NCBI GenBank assembly: GCA_024698925.1
Contig: JAILQO010000016.1
Span: 1-42,279, forward strand
DNA: 42,279 nucleotides
DNA from: Bacteroidaceae bacterium
GTDB lineage: Bacteria > Bacteroidota > Bacteroidia > Bacteroidales > Bacteroidaceae
Direction: 5' to 3'
In this document: positions 26,894 to 35,312 of the stretch, in pieces
Layout of the letters: every line of letters starts with the position of its first letter
Numbering within the stretch: position 1 is the first letter of the stretch
Program-made: the position numbers and the translations under genes
The notes under the pieces: generated by a model
Seen by the model: only the letters and a program-made list of their open reading frames with translations
Told to the model about the DNA's origin: nothing
Databases searched by the model: none

Positions 26894-27682
26894 ATGAGCA
26901 CGACAGACCATGACATTCAACACTGGCTCGATCTGCTGCCTCCCATCTCACTTGACGAGATGAGCGGCATCAAGCTCATGAACCGTACCGATACGAAGTT
27001 TGTGACCAACAAACAGAAGCTGGCGGCGCTGCTGGAGCTGGCGCAAGGCAATTACTATGCGCAGGAGATTAACGGTTCGCGTATCGCCAATTATCGTACC
27101 GTCTATTGGGACACTCCCGACTATCGCTTTTATCTGGAGCATCACAATGGCCGTGCCCCACGCCAGAAGATTCGTGTGCGCACTTATCTGGATAGCGATC
27201 TCACGTTCCTGGAGGTGAAGACCAAGAATAATCACGGTCGCACGAAGAAGAAGCGCATCACGGTGCCCGACCACGACCGCGAAGTCATCAAGGAAGCGGG
27301 TGGCAGCGAGTTTACGCAACAGCTTACGGGCGAGACGATGGACGATGTCAATCCCACCGTGCAGAACCGCTTCCAGCGCATCACCCTTGTGAATATGGGT
27401 AAGACAGAGCGCCTCACCATTGATTTCAATGTCTGTTTCCACAACTATGAGACCAACGAAGATGCCGAGACCGGCGATTTGGTCATCATCGAGTTGAAGC
27501 GCGACGGCAATGTCTATTCCCCCATCTTGGAGTTGCTGCGGCGACTGCGCATCCACACCTCCGGCTTCTCCAAATACTGTATTGGCAGTGTGATGACCAA
27601 CGCACACCTGAAACGCAACTGCTTCAACGAAAAGCTGGTCAGAATCCATAAATATGTAGGTAACTCCTTCCCGAAAATCTGA
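26894..27682 (+). CDS. VTC-domain (polyphosphate polymerase-like) protein
   Basis: This 262-residue protein is a stand-alone VTC domain, the tunnel-shaped triphosphate-tunnel-metalloenzyme fold that makes polyphosphate from ATP in the yeast vacuolar transporter chaperone. The basic and acidic tunnel residues are in place: Arg31 and Lys35 (NRTDTKF), Arg94 and Arg96 (KIRVRTY), Glu107 and Lys109 (FLEVKTK), Glu200 and Lys202 (VIIELKRDG), and Lys227 (FSKYCIG). There is no signal peptide or membrane helix, so it is cytoplasmic. It heads an operon with a DUF4956 membrane protein 19 bases downstream, which may supply the membrane channel. ATG 26876 would add six residues. Polymerase activity is inferred, since some VTC-domain proteins may use other triphosphates. 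Confidence 0.88.
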   Translation: MSTTDHDIQHWLDLLPPISLDEMSGIKLMNRTDTKFVTNKQKLAALLELAQGNYYAQEINGSRIANYRTVYWDTPDYRFYLEHHNGRAPRQKIRVRTYLDSDLTFLEVKTKNNHGRTKKKRITVPDHDREVIKEAGGSEFTQQLTGETMDDVNPTVQNRFQRITLVNMGKTERLTIDFNVCFHNYETNEDAETGDLVIIELKRDGNVYSPILELLRRLRIHTSGFSKYCIGSVMTNAHLKRNCFNEKLVRIHKYVGNSFPKI

Positions 27683-27701
27683 ATCATCATAATACAAAAT
27701 C

Positions 27702-28415
27702 ATGGACTTTACACAAATTAACTACGCGATTGGCAATCTCTTCGGTGTCACGCTGTTTGATCCCCAGCAGTTCATCTCGCTGATCCTCCGTTTCCTCATC
27801 AACCTGGCCGTGGTGCTGATCATTGCGCGCAAGTACTACTTCCCGCGCAGTCATCGGCGCGATTACATGTTCATCTTTATCCTGATGTCGATGAGCATCT
27901 TCCTGCTGGTGAGCCTGATGGACGGCGGTGGCATGCAGCTTGGAGCCGCCATGGGTCTGTTCGCTATCTTCGGCATCATGCGTTTCCGCACGGAGGCTGT
28001 GCCCATCCGCGAAATGACCTATCTGTTCATGCTCATCGCCCTCAGCGTCATTAACGCTCTGGCGCATGGAGATTACCACCCGAAGGCCGACTACTGGGAT
28101 GGCGTTGGCATCATCACCATCCTCTTCGTGAACTTGGCTTTCATCTGTATGGCAGCCCTCTTCGAGAGCTCCAAGGTCATCAGCCAAGAGTGCTCCAAGA
28201 TCATCCGCTATGATAATGTCAGCCTCATCACGCCCGCGAAGCGCGAGGAACTGAAAGCCGATCTCGAGAAGCGCACGGGCCTGAAGATTACCCGCATCGA
28301 AGTGGGCATGCTGGACTATCTCAAAGACAGCGCCCTCATCCGCATCTTCTATGATGATCCCTCTGATGTGGGCAACAGCATCGCCCGCTACGGTCGTATG
28401 CCAAAGGAAATGTAA
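27702..28415 (+). CDS. DUF4956 membrane protein
   Basis: The protein has 237 residues. Four likely membrane helices lie at about residues 28-46, 54-72, 80-115 (perhaps two) and 125-150. A soluble C-terminal domain (about 160-237, LITPAKREELKADLEKRTGL...) follows, probably facing the cytoplasm. The sequence MGLFAIFGIMRFRTEAVPIREMTYLF is typical of DUF4956 proteins, which are often encoded beside VTC-domain genes. It may form the membrane part of a VTC-like polymerase that moves the product out of the cytoplasm, as Vtc1-type helices do in yeast; this is inference. It is second in a four-gene run, 19 bases after the VTC gene and 10 before the DUF2490 gene. Confidence 0.85.
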   Translation: MDFTQINYAIGNLFGVTLFDPQQFISLILRFLINLAVVLIIARKYYFPRSHRRDYMFIFILMSMSIFLLVSLMDGGGMQLGAAMGLFAIFGIMRFRTEAVPIREMTYLFMLIALSVINALAHGDYHPKADYWDGVGIITILFVNLAFICMAALFESSKVISQECSKIIRYDNVSLITPAKREELKADLEKRTGLKITRIEVGMLDYLKDSALIRIFYDDPSDVGNSIARYGRMPKEM

Positions 28416-28425
28416 ATCAACTCTT

Positions 28426-29241
28426 ATGAAGCATACCGTTTCCCGATACCTCTTACTGCTCAGTTTCCTCCCGCTGTGTACCTATGCGCAGGAGACGCAG
28501 ACCACCAGCGGCCTGTGGCAGGATCTGGAGCTGACCAAAGTGCTGCCCTACGACTGGGCTGTCAGCGCGGAGGCCGGCTACCGCACCACGTCGGACTTCA
28601 ACGAGTTTGACCGTTTCCACGTAGGGCTGGGTGTTAGCCGCAAGTTGAGTAAGTATTTCAAGTTGAGTGCGGGTTATATCTTCATGACTAAGCACTTCTT
28701 GGAGGAGACGACGCCGCACTACAGCAGCTCAGGGCTCTACAACGGCTATAATGTGGATGCCGAGCATTGGACGCCGCGTCATCGTGCCTACTTCGACATA
28801 GCCGCAGACAAACGCTTCTGGAAAACGCTTCGCATCAGTCTGCGTGAGCGCTATCAGTACACCCATCAGCTGGCTCGCAGCGTTGAGCGCACGAAATACC
28901 GCGCTGACAGCTATGACGCGGCAGGCAACATCGTCGATTGGGAAGATCCTGAGACGACCATCAAGGAAAAGAGTGCCAAGAACCGTCACCTGCTGCGCTC
29001 CCGTCTGAAATTTGCCATTGACAAGAAAGGCTGGGACTGGGAGCCATACGTTTCTGCCGAGATTCATAACAACTTGCGCGAAGACTGGCATTTCGATAAG
29101 ATCCGCGCCAGCGTGGGCGTTGACTACAGCGTCTCCAAGGTCGCAGAGATAGGCGTTGCTTACATCTTCACACATGAAAACGATGATGACGGCGACGAGA
29201 ATGTACACGCAGTCAGCGTAGGCTATAAATACAAATTCTAA
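28426..29241 (+). CDS. DUF2490-family predicted outer-membrane beta-barrel
   Basis: The protein has 271 residues. A signal peptide ends near CTYAQ (residue 21). The mature part has alternating amphipathic beta strands (SAEAGYRTTSDFN, FHVGLGVSRKLSKYFKLSAGY, RASVGVDYSVSKVAEIGVAYIF) and ends in an aromatic residue (GYKYKF), the usual signature of an outer-membrane barrel. The family fit is DUF2490. The frame runs back to 28351 inside the DUF4956 gene, but only ATG 28426 gives a signal peptide. It is third in the VTC operon and could be the outer-membrane exit or anchor of the system. The function is not known. Confidence 0.8.
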   Translation: MKHTVSRYLLLLSFLPLCTYAQETQTTSGLWQDLELTKVLPYDWAVSAEAGYRTTSDFNEFDRFHVGLGVSRKLSKYFKLSAGYIFMTKHFLEETTPHYSSSGLYNGYNVDAEHWTPRHRAYFDIAADKRFWKTLRISLRERYQYTHQLARSVERTKYRADSYDAAGNIVDWEDPETTIKEKSAKNRHLLRSRLKFAIDKKGWDWEPYVSAEIHNNLREDWHFDKIRASVGVDYSVSKVAEIGVAYIFTHENDDDGDENVHAVSVGYKYKF

Positions 29242-29292
29242 TCACATTGTCTTTATACACACTGTTTATTCACTGTTTATTCATATAAGATT

Positions 29293-30615
29293 ATGCAACA
29301 CAAAATCATTCCTTATCTCCTGTTGACGGCCATCGCTACAACCAGCTTTCTGGTAGGTTGCGGCGAGGAAGATTCCGTCACCCCCAATGGCACGGATACC
29401 ACGACGGTCAATCCGAGCAATCCTGACACCGCTAAGACAGATACGACTCAGATAGATACTACAGGACAAGATACCATCCCCGCAGACACTGGAGAGATCG
29501 TGATACCTGTAGATAGCACCATCCACATTGCCTGGAAGGGGACTACTGCCGAGGTGACGATAGACGATAAGCTCAAAGATGCGATAGCGTACAACGTCGT
29601 AGGCGCAGACGTTACCATCACCAATACCGATGAGACCGGCGAATTCCTGTTCGTTCTGAGCGGCTCCACTACCGATGGCTCATTCACCTATAATGGTACA
29701 TACAAGACATCGTTCCAGTTCAGTGGCTTGAACATCACCTCGTCGAAGGGAGCTGCCGTGGATATTGAATGTGGTAAGCGCGTCAAGCTCAAGTTGGAGG
29801 ACGGTACCACGAATAGCCTCAGCGATGCTGCCAGCGGTGAGCAGAAAGCAGCGCTCTACTGCCGTGGACACCTGGAGATTTCAGGCGGTGGAGACTTGAA
29901 GATTACGGGTAATGCGCGTCACGCGCTGGCAAGTAAGGAATACCTGCAGTTCAAGTCTTCCGTGGGTAAGATCAACATCGCCAAGTCTGCAGCCGACGGC
30001 ATCCACTGCGGCGAGTTCCTGGAGATGAACGGCGGTACCGTCACGCTCAACAATATCGGTGCAGACGGTATTCAGGTAGAGACCGATGCCGACTCAGACG
30101 AATCCCTCAACGGCCAGTTCATCATGAATGGCGGTAGTATTAACCTGACCATGTCAGCGCAAGACACCAAAGGTATTCGTCTTGACGCCGCAGAGAACAA
30201 TACATCCATCGTACCTCAAATGTATATCAATGCAGGTTCCATCACCGTCAACCTTACGTCCACTGCGCTCGGCAGTAAGGCAATCGCCAGCGACGGAAAC
30301 CTCACGATAGGTACGAGTACCACGTCGCCCACGATCAACGTTACCGTGGCAGCCGGTACCTATACCGATCCTTCAACCGATGAGGAAAATCGTGCGACGG
30401 GCTTGAAGGCAGATCAGACACTGACCATCGCCGGCGGTACAACGACGGTCGCTGCGACTGGAGCTAAAGCGCGTGGCGTGCGTGCTACCACGCTGGTGGC
30501 TACAGGAGGTACCCTCACGGTGACCAATACCGGCTCGAAGAGTCAAGGCATCAAGCTTGATAACACCTTCGTTTCAGGTCAGGGTGGAACTGTCCAAGGT
30601 AATTTCAAGTACTGA
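29293..30615 (+). CDS. Cthe_2159-like carbohydrate-binding beta-helix lipoprotein
   Basis: The protein has 440 residues. A lipoprotein signal peptide ends in LVGC (Cys23), followed by GEED, an acidic surface-export-like start. Residues about 30-70 are a Thr/Asp-rich linker with five D-T-(T/A/I) sites, the Bacteroidota O-glycosylation sequon. The rest is a repetitive right-handed beta-helix (ADGIHCGEFLEMNGGTVTLN and similar turns). It matches the carbohydrate-binding Cthe_2159 family, whose founding member binds acidic polygalacturonate with calcium. It is last in the VTC operon, 51 bases after the DUF2490 gene, and ends at a convergent terminator. It probably sits on the cell surface and holds an acidic polymer; the ligand here is inferred. 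Confidence 0.82.
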   Translation: MQHKIIPYLLLTAIATTSFLVGCGEEDSVTPNGTDTTTVNPSNPDTAKTDTTQIDTTGQDTIPADTGEIVIPVDSTIHIAWKGTTAEVTIDDKLKDAIAYNVVGADVTITNTDETGEFLFVLSGSTTDGSFTYNGTYKTSFQFSGLNITSSKGAAVDIECGKRVKLKLEDGTTNSLSDAASGEQKAALYCRGHLEISGGGDLKITGNARHALASKEYLQFKSSVGKINIAKSAADGIHCGEFLEMNGGTVTLNNIGADGIQVETDADSDESLNGQFIMNGGSINLTMSAQDTKGIRLDAAENNTSIVPQMYINAGSITVNLTSTALGSKAIASDGNLTIGTSTTSPTINVTVAAGTYTDPSTDEENRATGLKADQTLTIAGGTTTVAATGAKARGVRATTLVATGGTLTVTNTGSKSQGIKLDNTFVSGQGGTVQGNFKY

Positions 30616-30633
30616 TTATCGATACCTAATATG

Positions 30634-30671
30634 AATGACGAATGACGAGTCACGACTCGTCATTCGTCATT
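30634..30671. terminator. bidirectional terminator-like inverted repeat between convergent operons
   Basis: An 18-bp perfect inverted repeat (30634-30651 with 30654-30671) has only two bases between its arms. Each arm contains a tandem AATGACG repeat. It fills the 59-base gap between the Cthe_2159-like gene and the rodA stop. The following TATTTT is a short T-rich tail on the plus strand. Its palindromic form could also mark a small repeat element. Confidence 0.65.
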
Positions 30672-30674
30672 ATT

Positions 30675-32057
30675 TTAGTGCAGCAGACGGACTCGCCCGG
30701 CATCAATACGCAGCAGGATGAACAGCAGGAGGGTGAAGCCCCAGAGCGAACTGCCGCCGTAGCTGAAGAAGGGTAGGGGAATGCCTATGACGGGCATCAG
30801 GCCTAGCACCATGCCGATATTGATGACGAGATGAAAGAGGATGATGGAAAAGACGCAGTAGCCATAGACGCGCCCAAAAGCAGTTGGTTGGCGCTCTGAA
30901 ATATGGATGATGCGTAGTAGCAACAGCAGGAAAAATACCAGGACGGCGGAGGCTCCGATGAAGCCCTGTTCTTCGCCGACGGTACAGTAGATGAAATCTG
31001 TCTCTTGCTCAGGGACGTACTTCAGCTTTGTCTGCGTGCCATTGAGGAAACCCTTGCCTTCGAGCCCGCCGGAGCCGATGGCAATCTTCGCCTGATTCAC
31101 GTTGTAGCCGATACCGTTGGGGTCATCGCGTAAGCCCAGAAGCACATAGACGCGGTTTTTCTGGTGCTCAGCAAGGTGATCGACTAAGGTGCTGGCAGAT
31201 AGGTGCAAGGCCACAGAACCAACGATGAAGATGCCTAGGTAAAAATAGCGTAGGCGCTGCAGGCTTTGGAAAGAACCGAAGTTCCGTTCGGCACTCAGCG
31301 ACTCACGGATAGCAGCCGGACGGCAATATTCATAATAGAGGATGAGCGAAAAGATCAGCACTAATATCGTGACGAGGACATCGCCAAGACTGATCAGGCC
31401 GCCCAGCAAGGGATCCTCAGAGAAGCGCAGCCCCACGACAACATAGGATACTGCTGCGATACCCAGAAAGAGGACGAAGCCTGGCAGTCCCTCGCGATAG
31501 AGCATCAGGGAGAGACTGAGATAAACAAGTGCCGAGCCCGTCTCCTTCTGCATCACGATCAATGCCATCGGCAGGAGGATGAGGGCGATACTTACCGCCA
31601 TATTCTTCCACGACCCTTCGAGCTTGAATCCGTAGCTACTCATGAATTTGGCCAAGGCCAAAGCGGTGGCGAACTTGGCGAACTCCGCCGGCTGCAGGCT
31701 GAAGGGACCTATTTTGATCCAGGACATCGACCCTTTGATGTCGTGAGCCAGAAACGGCGTCGCCAGGAGTAGGAGCATCAGTGCCGCGTAGATGATGTAG
31801 GAAAAGGTATCAAAGATACGGTCGTCAGTCATCATCACGATAAATCCCAGTAAGATGGACGAGGCAATCCATACGAGCTGCATACCCGTACGCGTCCCCG
31901 TTGATGCCAGCGAGAGGAAGTCGCGAGGGTCACCATACTCGTAGCATGCGCCGCAGATACTGAGCCAGCCCATACTCAGTAGCAAAACGTACAGTATGAT
32001 GGTGAGCCAATCGATACTGCGGAAGATGCTTTTTTGTTTATCGGACGTAGTCGCCAT
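30675..32057 (-). CDS. rodA: rod-shape SEDS peptidoglycan polymerase RodA
   Basis: This 460-residue polytopic membrane protein of the SEDS family polymerises glycan strands during cell elongation with PBP2. Its roughly ten membrane helices include conserved GFIGASAVLVFFLLLLLRI and the last-helix GSSLWGFTLLLF. The periplasmic loop KYVPEQETDFIYCTVGEEQG is characteristic of RodA/FtsW. The frame extends back to 32120 inside mrdA, but ATG 32057 is the natural start. That leaves a 20-base overlap with mrdA and implies coupled translation. At 460 residues it is longer than the E. coli protein. It is last in the operon. Confidence 0.95.
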   Translation of the reverse strand: MATTSDKQKSIFRSIDWLTIILYVLLLSMGWLSICGACYEYGDPRDFLSLASTGTRTGMQLVWIASSILLGFIVMMTDDRIFDTFSYIIYAALMLLLLATPFLAHDIKGSMSWIKIGPFSLQPAEFAKFATALALAKFMSSYGFKLEGSWKNMAVSIALILLPMALIVMQKETGSALVYLSLSLMLYREGLPGFVLFLGIAAVSYVVVGLRFSEDPLLGGLISLGDVLVTILVLIFSLILYYEYCRPAAIRESLSAERNFGSFQSLQRLRYFYLGIFIVGSVALHLSASTLVDHLAEHQKNRVYVLLGLRDDPNGIGYNVNQAKIAIGSGGLEGKGFLNGTQTKLKYVPEQETDFIYCTVGEEQGFIGASAVLVFFLLLLLRIIHISERQPTAFGRVYGYCVFSIILFHLVINIGMVLGLMPVIGIPLPFFSYGGSSLWGFTLLLFILLRIDAGRVRLLH

Positions 32058-33891
32058 AATTGATCGTTCTGTTTGCGAACACCTCTGCCTTGGCCTCGCT
32101 GGCGGGAGAGAGTTGCCCATTAATAAACTGTTCCATCATCAATGCGCCGATGGGTACACCATAAGTAGCGCCCCAACCACCGTTTTCCACATAGACGGCG
32201 ATGGCAATCTGAGGATTCTCGCGCGGCGCAAAGCCCATGAAAACGGAGTGGTCATGTCCACGGTTCTGAGCCGTACCGGTCTTGCCGCAGGTGACATATT
32301 GCGTGGTGTAGGCCGAGCGGCATGTTCCGCCTTCTACAGCGCGCTGCATACCGCTGCAGATCACCTCGTAATTCGCTGGTGATACCATCGTGTGGCGCCG
32401 TTGTGTATAGATGGAGTCGATTTGGTCGTCCTGAATCTCTTTGACGATGTGCGGTGTGATGAACCACCCGCGGTTGGCTATCGTGGCACAGAGATTCGCT
32501 ATCTGTAACGGCGTGAGTGTAACCTCGCCCTGACCGATGGAGATGGAGATGACCGTAAGGCCGTTCCATGAGCCCTTGTAGGCCTTGTCGTAGAAGTCGG
32601 CATTGGGTATCATGCCGCGTTTCTCACCTGGCAGATCCACGCCCAGCCGATAGCCGAAGCCCATGCTGACCATGTAATCCTTCCACGTTGTCATAGCCTC
32701 CTGCACAGTGTGGTAGTTCTTGCGGTTGTTGAACATATTGTACAAGCCCCAGCAGAAGTAGCCATTGCAGGAAGTGCCGATGGCGGGGATGAGGGAGAGG
32801 GGAGAGCCGTGGCCGTGACAACCGACTTTCAGGCTTCCAAAACGGAAGCCGTGTGAACAGGGATAAGCGGTCTCTGGCGTGATGATACCTTCCTGAAGGA
32901 ATGTCAGCGCCTGTGAGGTCTTGAAGGTAGAGCCCGGAGGATAAGTGCCCATGATGGCGCGGTTCAGTAGCGGCTTCATGGGGTCATGCGAGAGTTCCTG
33001 ATGTTTCTTACCGCGCTGGCGCCCTACCATCGTACGAGGATCGTAGGTCGGCGAGGTGACCATGCACAGAATCTCACCCGTAGAGGGCTCTATGGCCACG
33101 ATGCTTCCTAACTTACCCTGCATGAGTCGTTCGCCTAACTTCTGCAGCTCGACATCGATGCTCAGGGTGATGTTCTTTCCGGGTGTCGGCTGCTGGTCGA
33201 AGAGTCCGTTCTGATAGCGTCCTTTGATGCGCCCGTGGACATCGCGCAGCAGAATCTCTGAGCCCTTGATGCCGCGCAGCTGTTTCTCGTAGCTGCATTC
33301 CACGCCCTGCTTGCCGATGTAATCGCCCATACGATAGTAGTCATCCTCCTTGATGTCCGAGGGATTGACCTCACCGATGTCGCCCAGGATATGGGCTGCA
33401 TAGGGGTAGGCGTACTGACGGATGCTTCGCTTTTGGATGTAGAAGCCGGGGAAGCGGAACAACTTCTCCTGGAAGTTGCTGAATTCCTCCACGGACAGCT
33501 GGCTCATGAACAGTTGCTGTGTGTAGCGCGAGTAGCCGGGGTTACGCCGGCGGTCCTTAATCTCTGCCATACGCCGATTGTACCAAGCCGTGTCGATGCC
33601 GAGGCTCTCGCAGAGGTCCAGTGTATCAACGCCGATTTGTTCCTGCATGACAACCGTGATGTCGTAAGCCGGCTGATTATAAACGAGTAGCTTGCCATTG
33701 CGGTCGGTAATGGCACCACGAGCCGGGAAGAGAACATGGTGCATCAACGCGTTGGAGTCGGCACGTATTTTGTAGTCGTCGGAGGTCATCTGCAGCACAA
33801 AGAGGCGTATGATATACACCACGACAATGAGGACGGCAGCACCGCCCAACACATATTTGCGTTTTGCAAGATGAAAGTCCTCGTTGTTCAT
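32038..33891 (-). CDS. mrdA: penicillin-binding protein 2 (elongation transpeptidase)
   Basis: This 617-residue class B penicillin-binding protein is the transpeptidase partner of RodA. It has a short cytoplasmic N-terminus, one membrane helix (about residues 13-32) and a pedestal/dimerisation domain. The transpeptidase domain follows with Ser321-x-x-Lys324 (GSTFK), Ser374-Cys-Asn (SxN) and Lys537-Thr-Gly (KTGTAQN). All three active-site motifs are intact. It begins two bases after the mreD stop and overlaps rodA. Confidence 0.97.
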   Translation of the reverse strand: MNNEDFHLAKRKYVLGGAAVLIVVVYIIRLFVLQMTSDDYKIRADSNALMHHVLFPARGAITDRNGKLLVYNQPAYDITVVMQEQIGVDTLDLCESLGIDTAWYNRRMAEIKDRRRNPGYSRYTQQLFMSQLSVEEFSNFQEKLFRFPGFYIQKRSIRQYAYPYAAHILGDIGEVNPSDIKEDDYYRMGDYIGKQGVECSYEKQLRGIKGSEILLRDVHGRIKGRYQNGLFDQQPTPGKNITLSIDVELQKLGERLMQGKLGSIVAIEPSTGEILCMVTSPTYDPRTMVGRQRGKKHQELSHDPMKPLLNRAIMGTYPPGSTFKTSQALTFLQEGIITPETAYPCSHGFRFGSLKVGCHGHGSPLSLIPAIGTSCNGYFCWGLYNMFNNRKNYHTVQEAMTTWKDYMVSMGFGYRLGVDLPGEKRGMIPNADFYDKAYKGSWNGLTVISISIGQGEVTLTPLQIANLCATIANRGWFITPHIVKEIQDDQIDSIYTQRRHTMVSPANYEVICSGMQRAVEGGTCRSAYTTQYVTCGKTGTAQNRGHDHSVFMGFAPRENPQIAIAVYVENGGWGATYGVPIGALMMEQFINGQLSPASEAKAEVFANRTINYGDYVR

Positions 33892-33893
33892 GA

Positions 33894-34406
33894 TTAAATC
33901 TTCTTCTTGGTCTTGCGGAAACCTTCAAAAACAAGACAGAGCAGCCACGTCAGTAGCCAGCTGCTGGCACAAGAGATAGCCCAGTCCACGATGTTGTGGA
34001 AGCTGAATGCCAGCACGAGGTAATAAACGACAACGAAGAGCCCCGTGATGATGGCTGCATAGCGGGCATAGGTGAAGAATCCCAGCGTGGAATAATTGGG
34101 TGTCAGATCTTCGACAGCATCGTCAGGGACAATACGCTTCAGTAGTGGGGGCTGAATGAAGGCTGTCAGCGTCAGGGCTGCAGCGCCCACGCCAGGTGTC
34201 AGCGCGCCGATATCCGTGAGCAGTCCGCAGACGAAGCCCCATAACAGACTCATCCACACTTCTGTGTTCAATGGGAACATCAACAGCAGATAGACGAAAG
34301 GAAGGGGCGTGGCATAGCCAAAGAGATGTACGTGATTGAACACGAGCATCTGTGCCGCCACGAGGACCAGCATCCATATCAGTCGCTGTATGAGTGTGAT
34401 GAGCAT
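33894..34406 (-). CDS. mreD: rod-shape-determining protein MreD
   Basis: This 170-residue hydrophobic protein has about five membrane helices over nearly its whole length, as expected for MreD. Typical segments include NHVHLFGYATPLPFVYLLLMFPL and the Gly-rich LLWGFVCGLLTDIGALTPG. Sequence conservation in this family is low, so position helps: it lies between mreC (42-base gap) and mrdA (2-base gap). It acts in the inner-membrane elongasome. Confidence 0.88.
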   Translation of the reverse strand: MLITLIQRLIWMLVLVAAQMLVFNHVHLFGYATPLPFVYLLLMFPLNTEVWMSLLWGFVCGLLTDIGALTPGVGAAALTLTAFIQPPLLKRIVPDDAVEDLTPNYSTLGFFTYARYAAIITGLFVVVYYLVLAFSFHNIVDWAISCASSWLLTWLLCLVFEGFRKTKKKI

Positions 34407-34448
34407 TTTTTTAGGCGCTGCTAAAGGCAGTAGATTGATGTTTAACGT

Positions 34449-35303
34449 TTAGAGGCTGGCTACGGAGTCCGCATTGTTTTCCAGATCGTGTAGCTCCTGA
34501 TGGAACTCCTGTGTGACTACAAGCACGTTCTGCAAGCGGGAGAAGTCGGTGCTCAGATGCACCTTCAGCCGATAGCTAAGTCCGTCGGAACTGTTCTCGA
34601 TGGCGCTGATCTTACCCACGAAGATACCGGCAGGGAAGACCGAGCTGAAGCCGCTCGTCTCTACCGAATCGCCAACCTTGAAGCGCGCATGACGGGGAAT
34701 ATCGTCAAGTACCGCGTAGAGTGGGCTGCCTCCTTCCCATCGCAGATAACCGAAATAGGAAGAGCCGCGCAGGCGGCAGCTGATGTTGGAGCGGCTGTTC
34801 AGCAGCGGTTGCACGATGGCATAGTGCCGCGAGGTCATATAGACGATGCCTACGATGCCTGTGCCGCAGATGACGCCCATCTCAGGTAGGATGCCGTCCG
34901 CCTCACCTTTGTCGATGGTGATGAAGTTGTTGCGGCGCAGGACACTGTTCGTGATGACGTGTGCCGGCTGTAGTGTGATACCAGTCATCCGCTCGGCCAT
35001 GATGCGCTCCGCATAGGTGGTGTCATGTGTGAGCAACGCCAACCGCTCGGACAGTACCTCGTTATTTTGTTCCAGGGTCAAGTTGCGCTGCGTCAGCGCC
35101 TCGTTGACTTCGCCGAGATGGATGAAGCGCAAGGCATTCTCTTCCCAAGCATAGATGCGGCCCACCACATTGTTGGCGGTTGTCACCCACAAGCTGTTGT
35201 GATAATGATTGAACTGGAAGAGCAGCACAAAGCTAAACCCTTCCAGAACAATTAATATCAACCAATGATGATACTTGGTTAAGAAGTCTAATAATGCGCG
35301 CAT
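34449..35303 (-). CDS. mreC: rod-shape-determining protein MreC
   Basis: This 284-residue protein has an N-terminal membrane helix (about 13-30) and a coiled coil (about 62-91, rich in Leu/Glu/Asn heptads). A periplasmic double beta-barrel domain follows (GIVGIVYMTSRHYAIVQPLLNSRSNISCRL and similar). This is the standard MreC layout. It bridges the MreB filament complex and PBP2. It starts nine bases after the mreB stop. Confidence 0.94.
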   Translation of the reverse strand: MRALLDFLTKYHHWLILIVLEGFSFVLLFQFNHYHNSLWVTTANNVVGRIYAWEENALRFIHLGEVNEALTQRNLTLEQNNEVLSERLALLTHDTTYAERIMAERMTGITLQPAHVITNSVLRRNNFITIDKGEADGILPEMGVICGTGIVGIVYMTSRHYAIVQPLLNSRSNISCRLRGSSYFGYLRWEGGSPLYAVLDDIPRHARFKVGDSVETSGFSSVFPAGIFVGKISAIENSSDGLSYRLKVHLSTDFSRLQNVLVVTQEFHQELHDLENNADSVASL

Positions 35304-35312
35304 CCGACGGGA

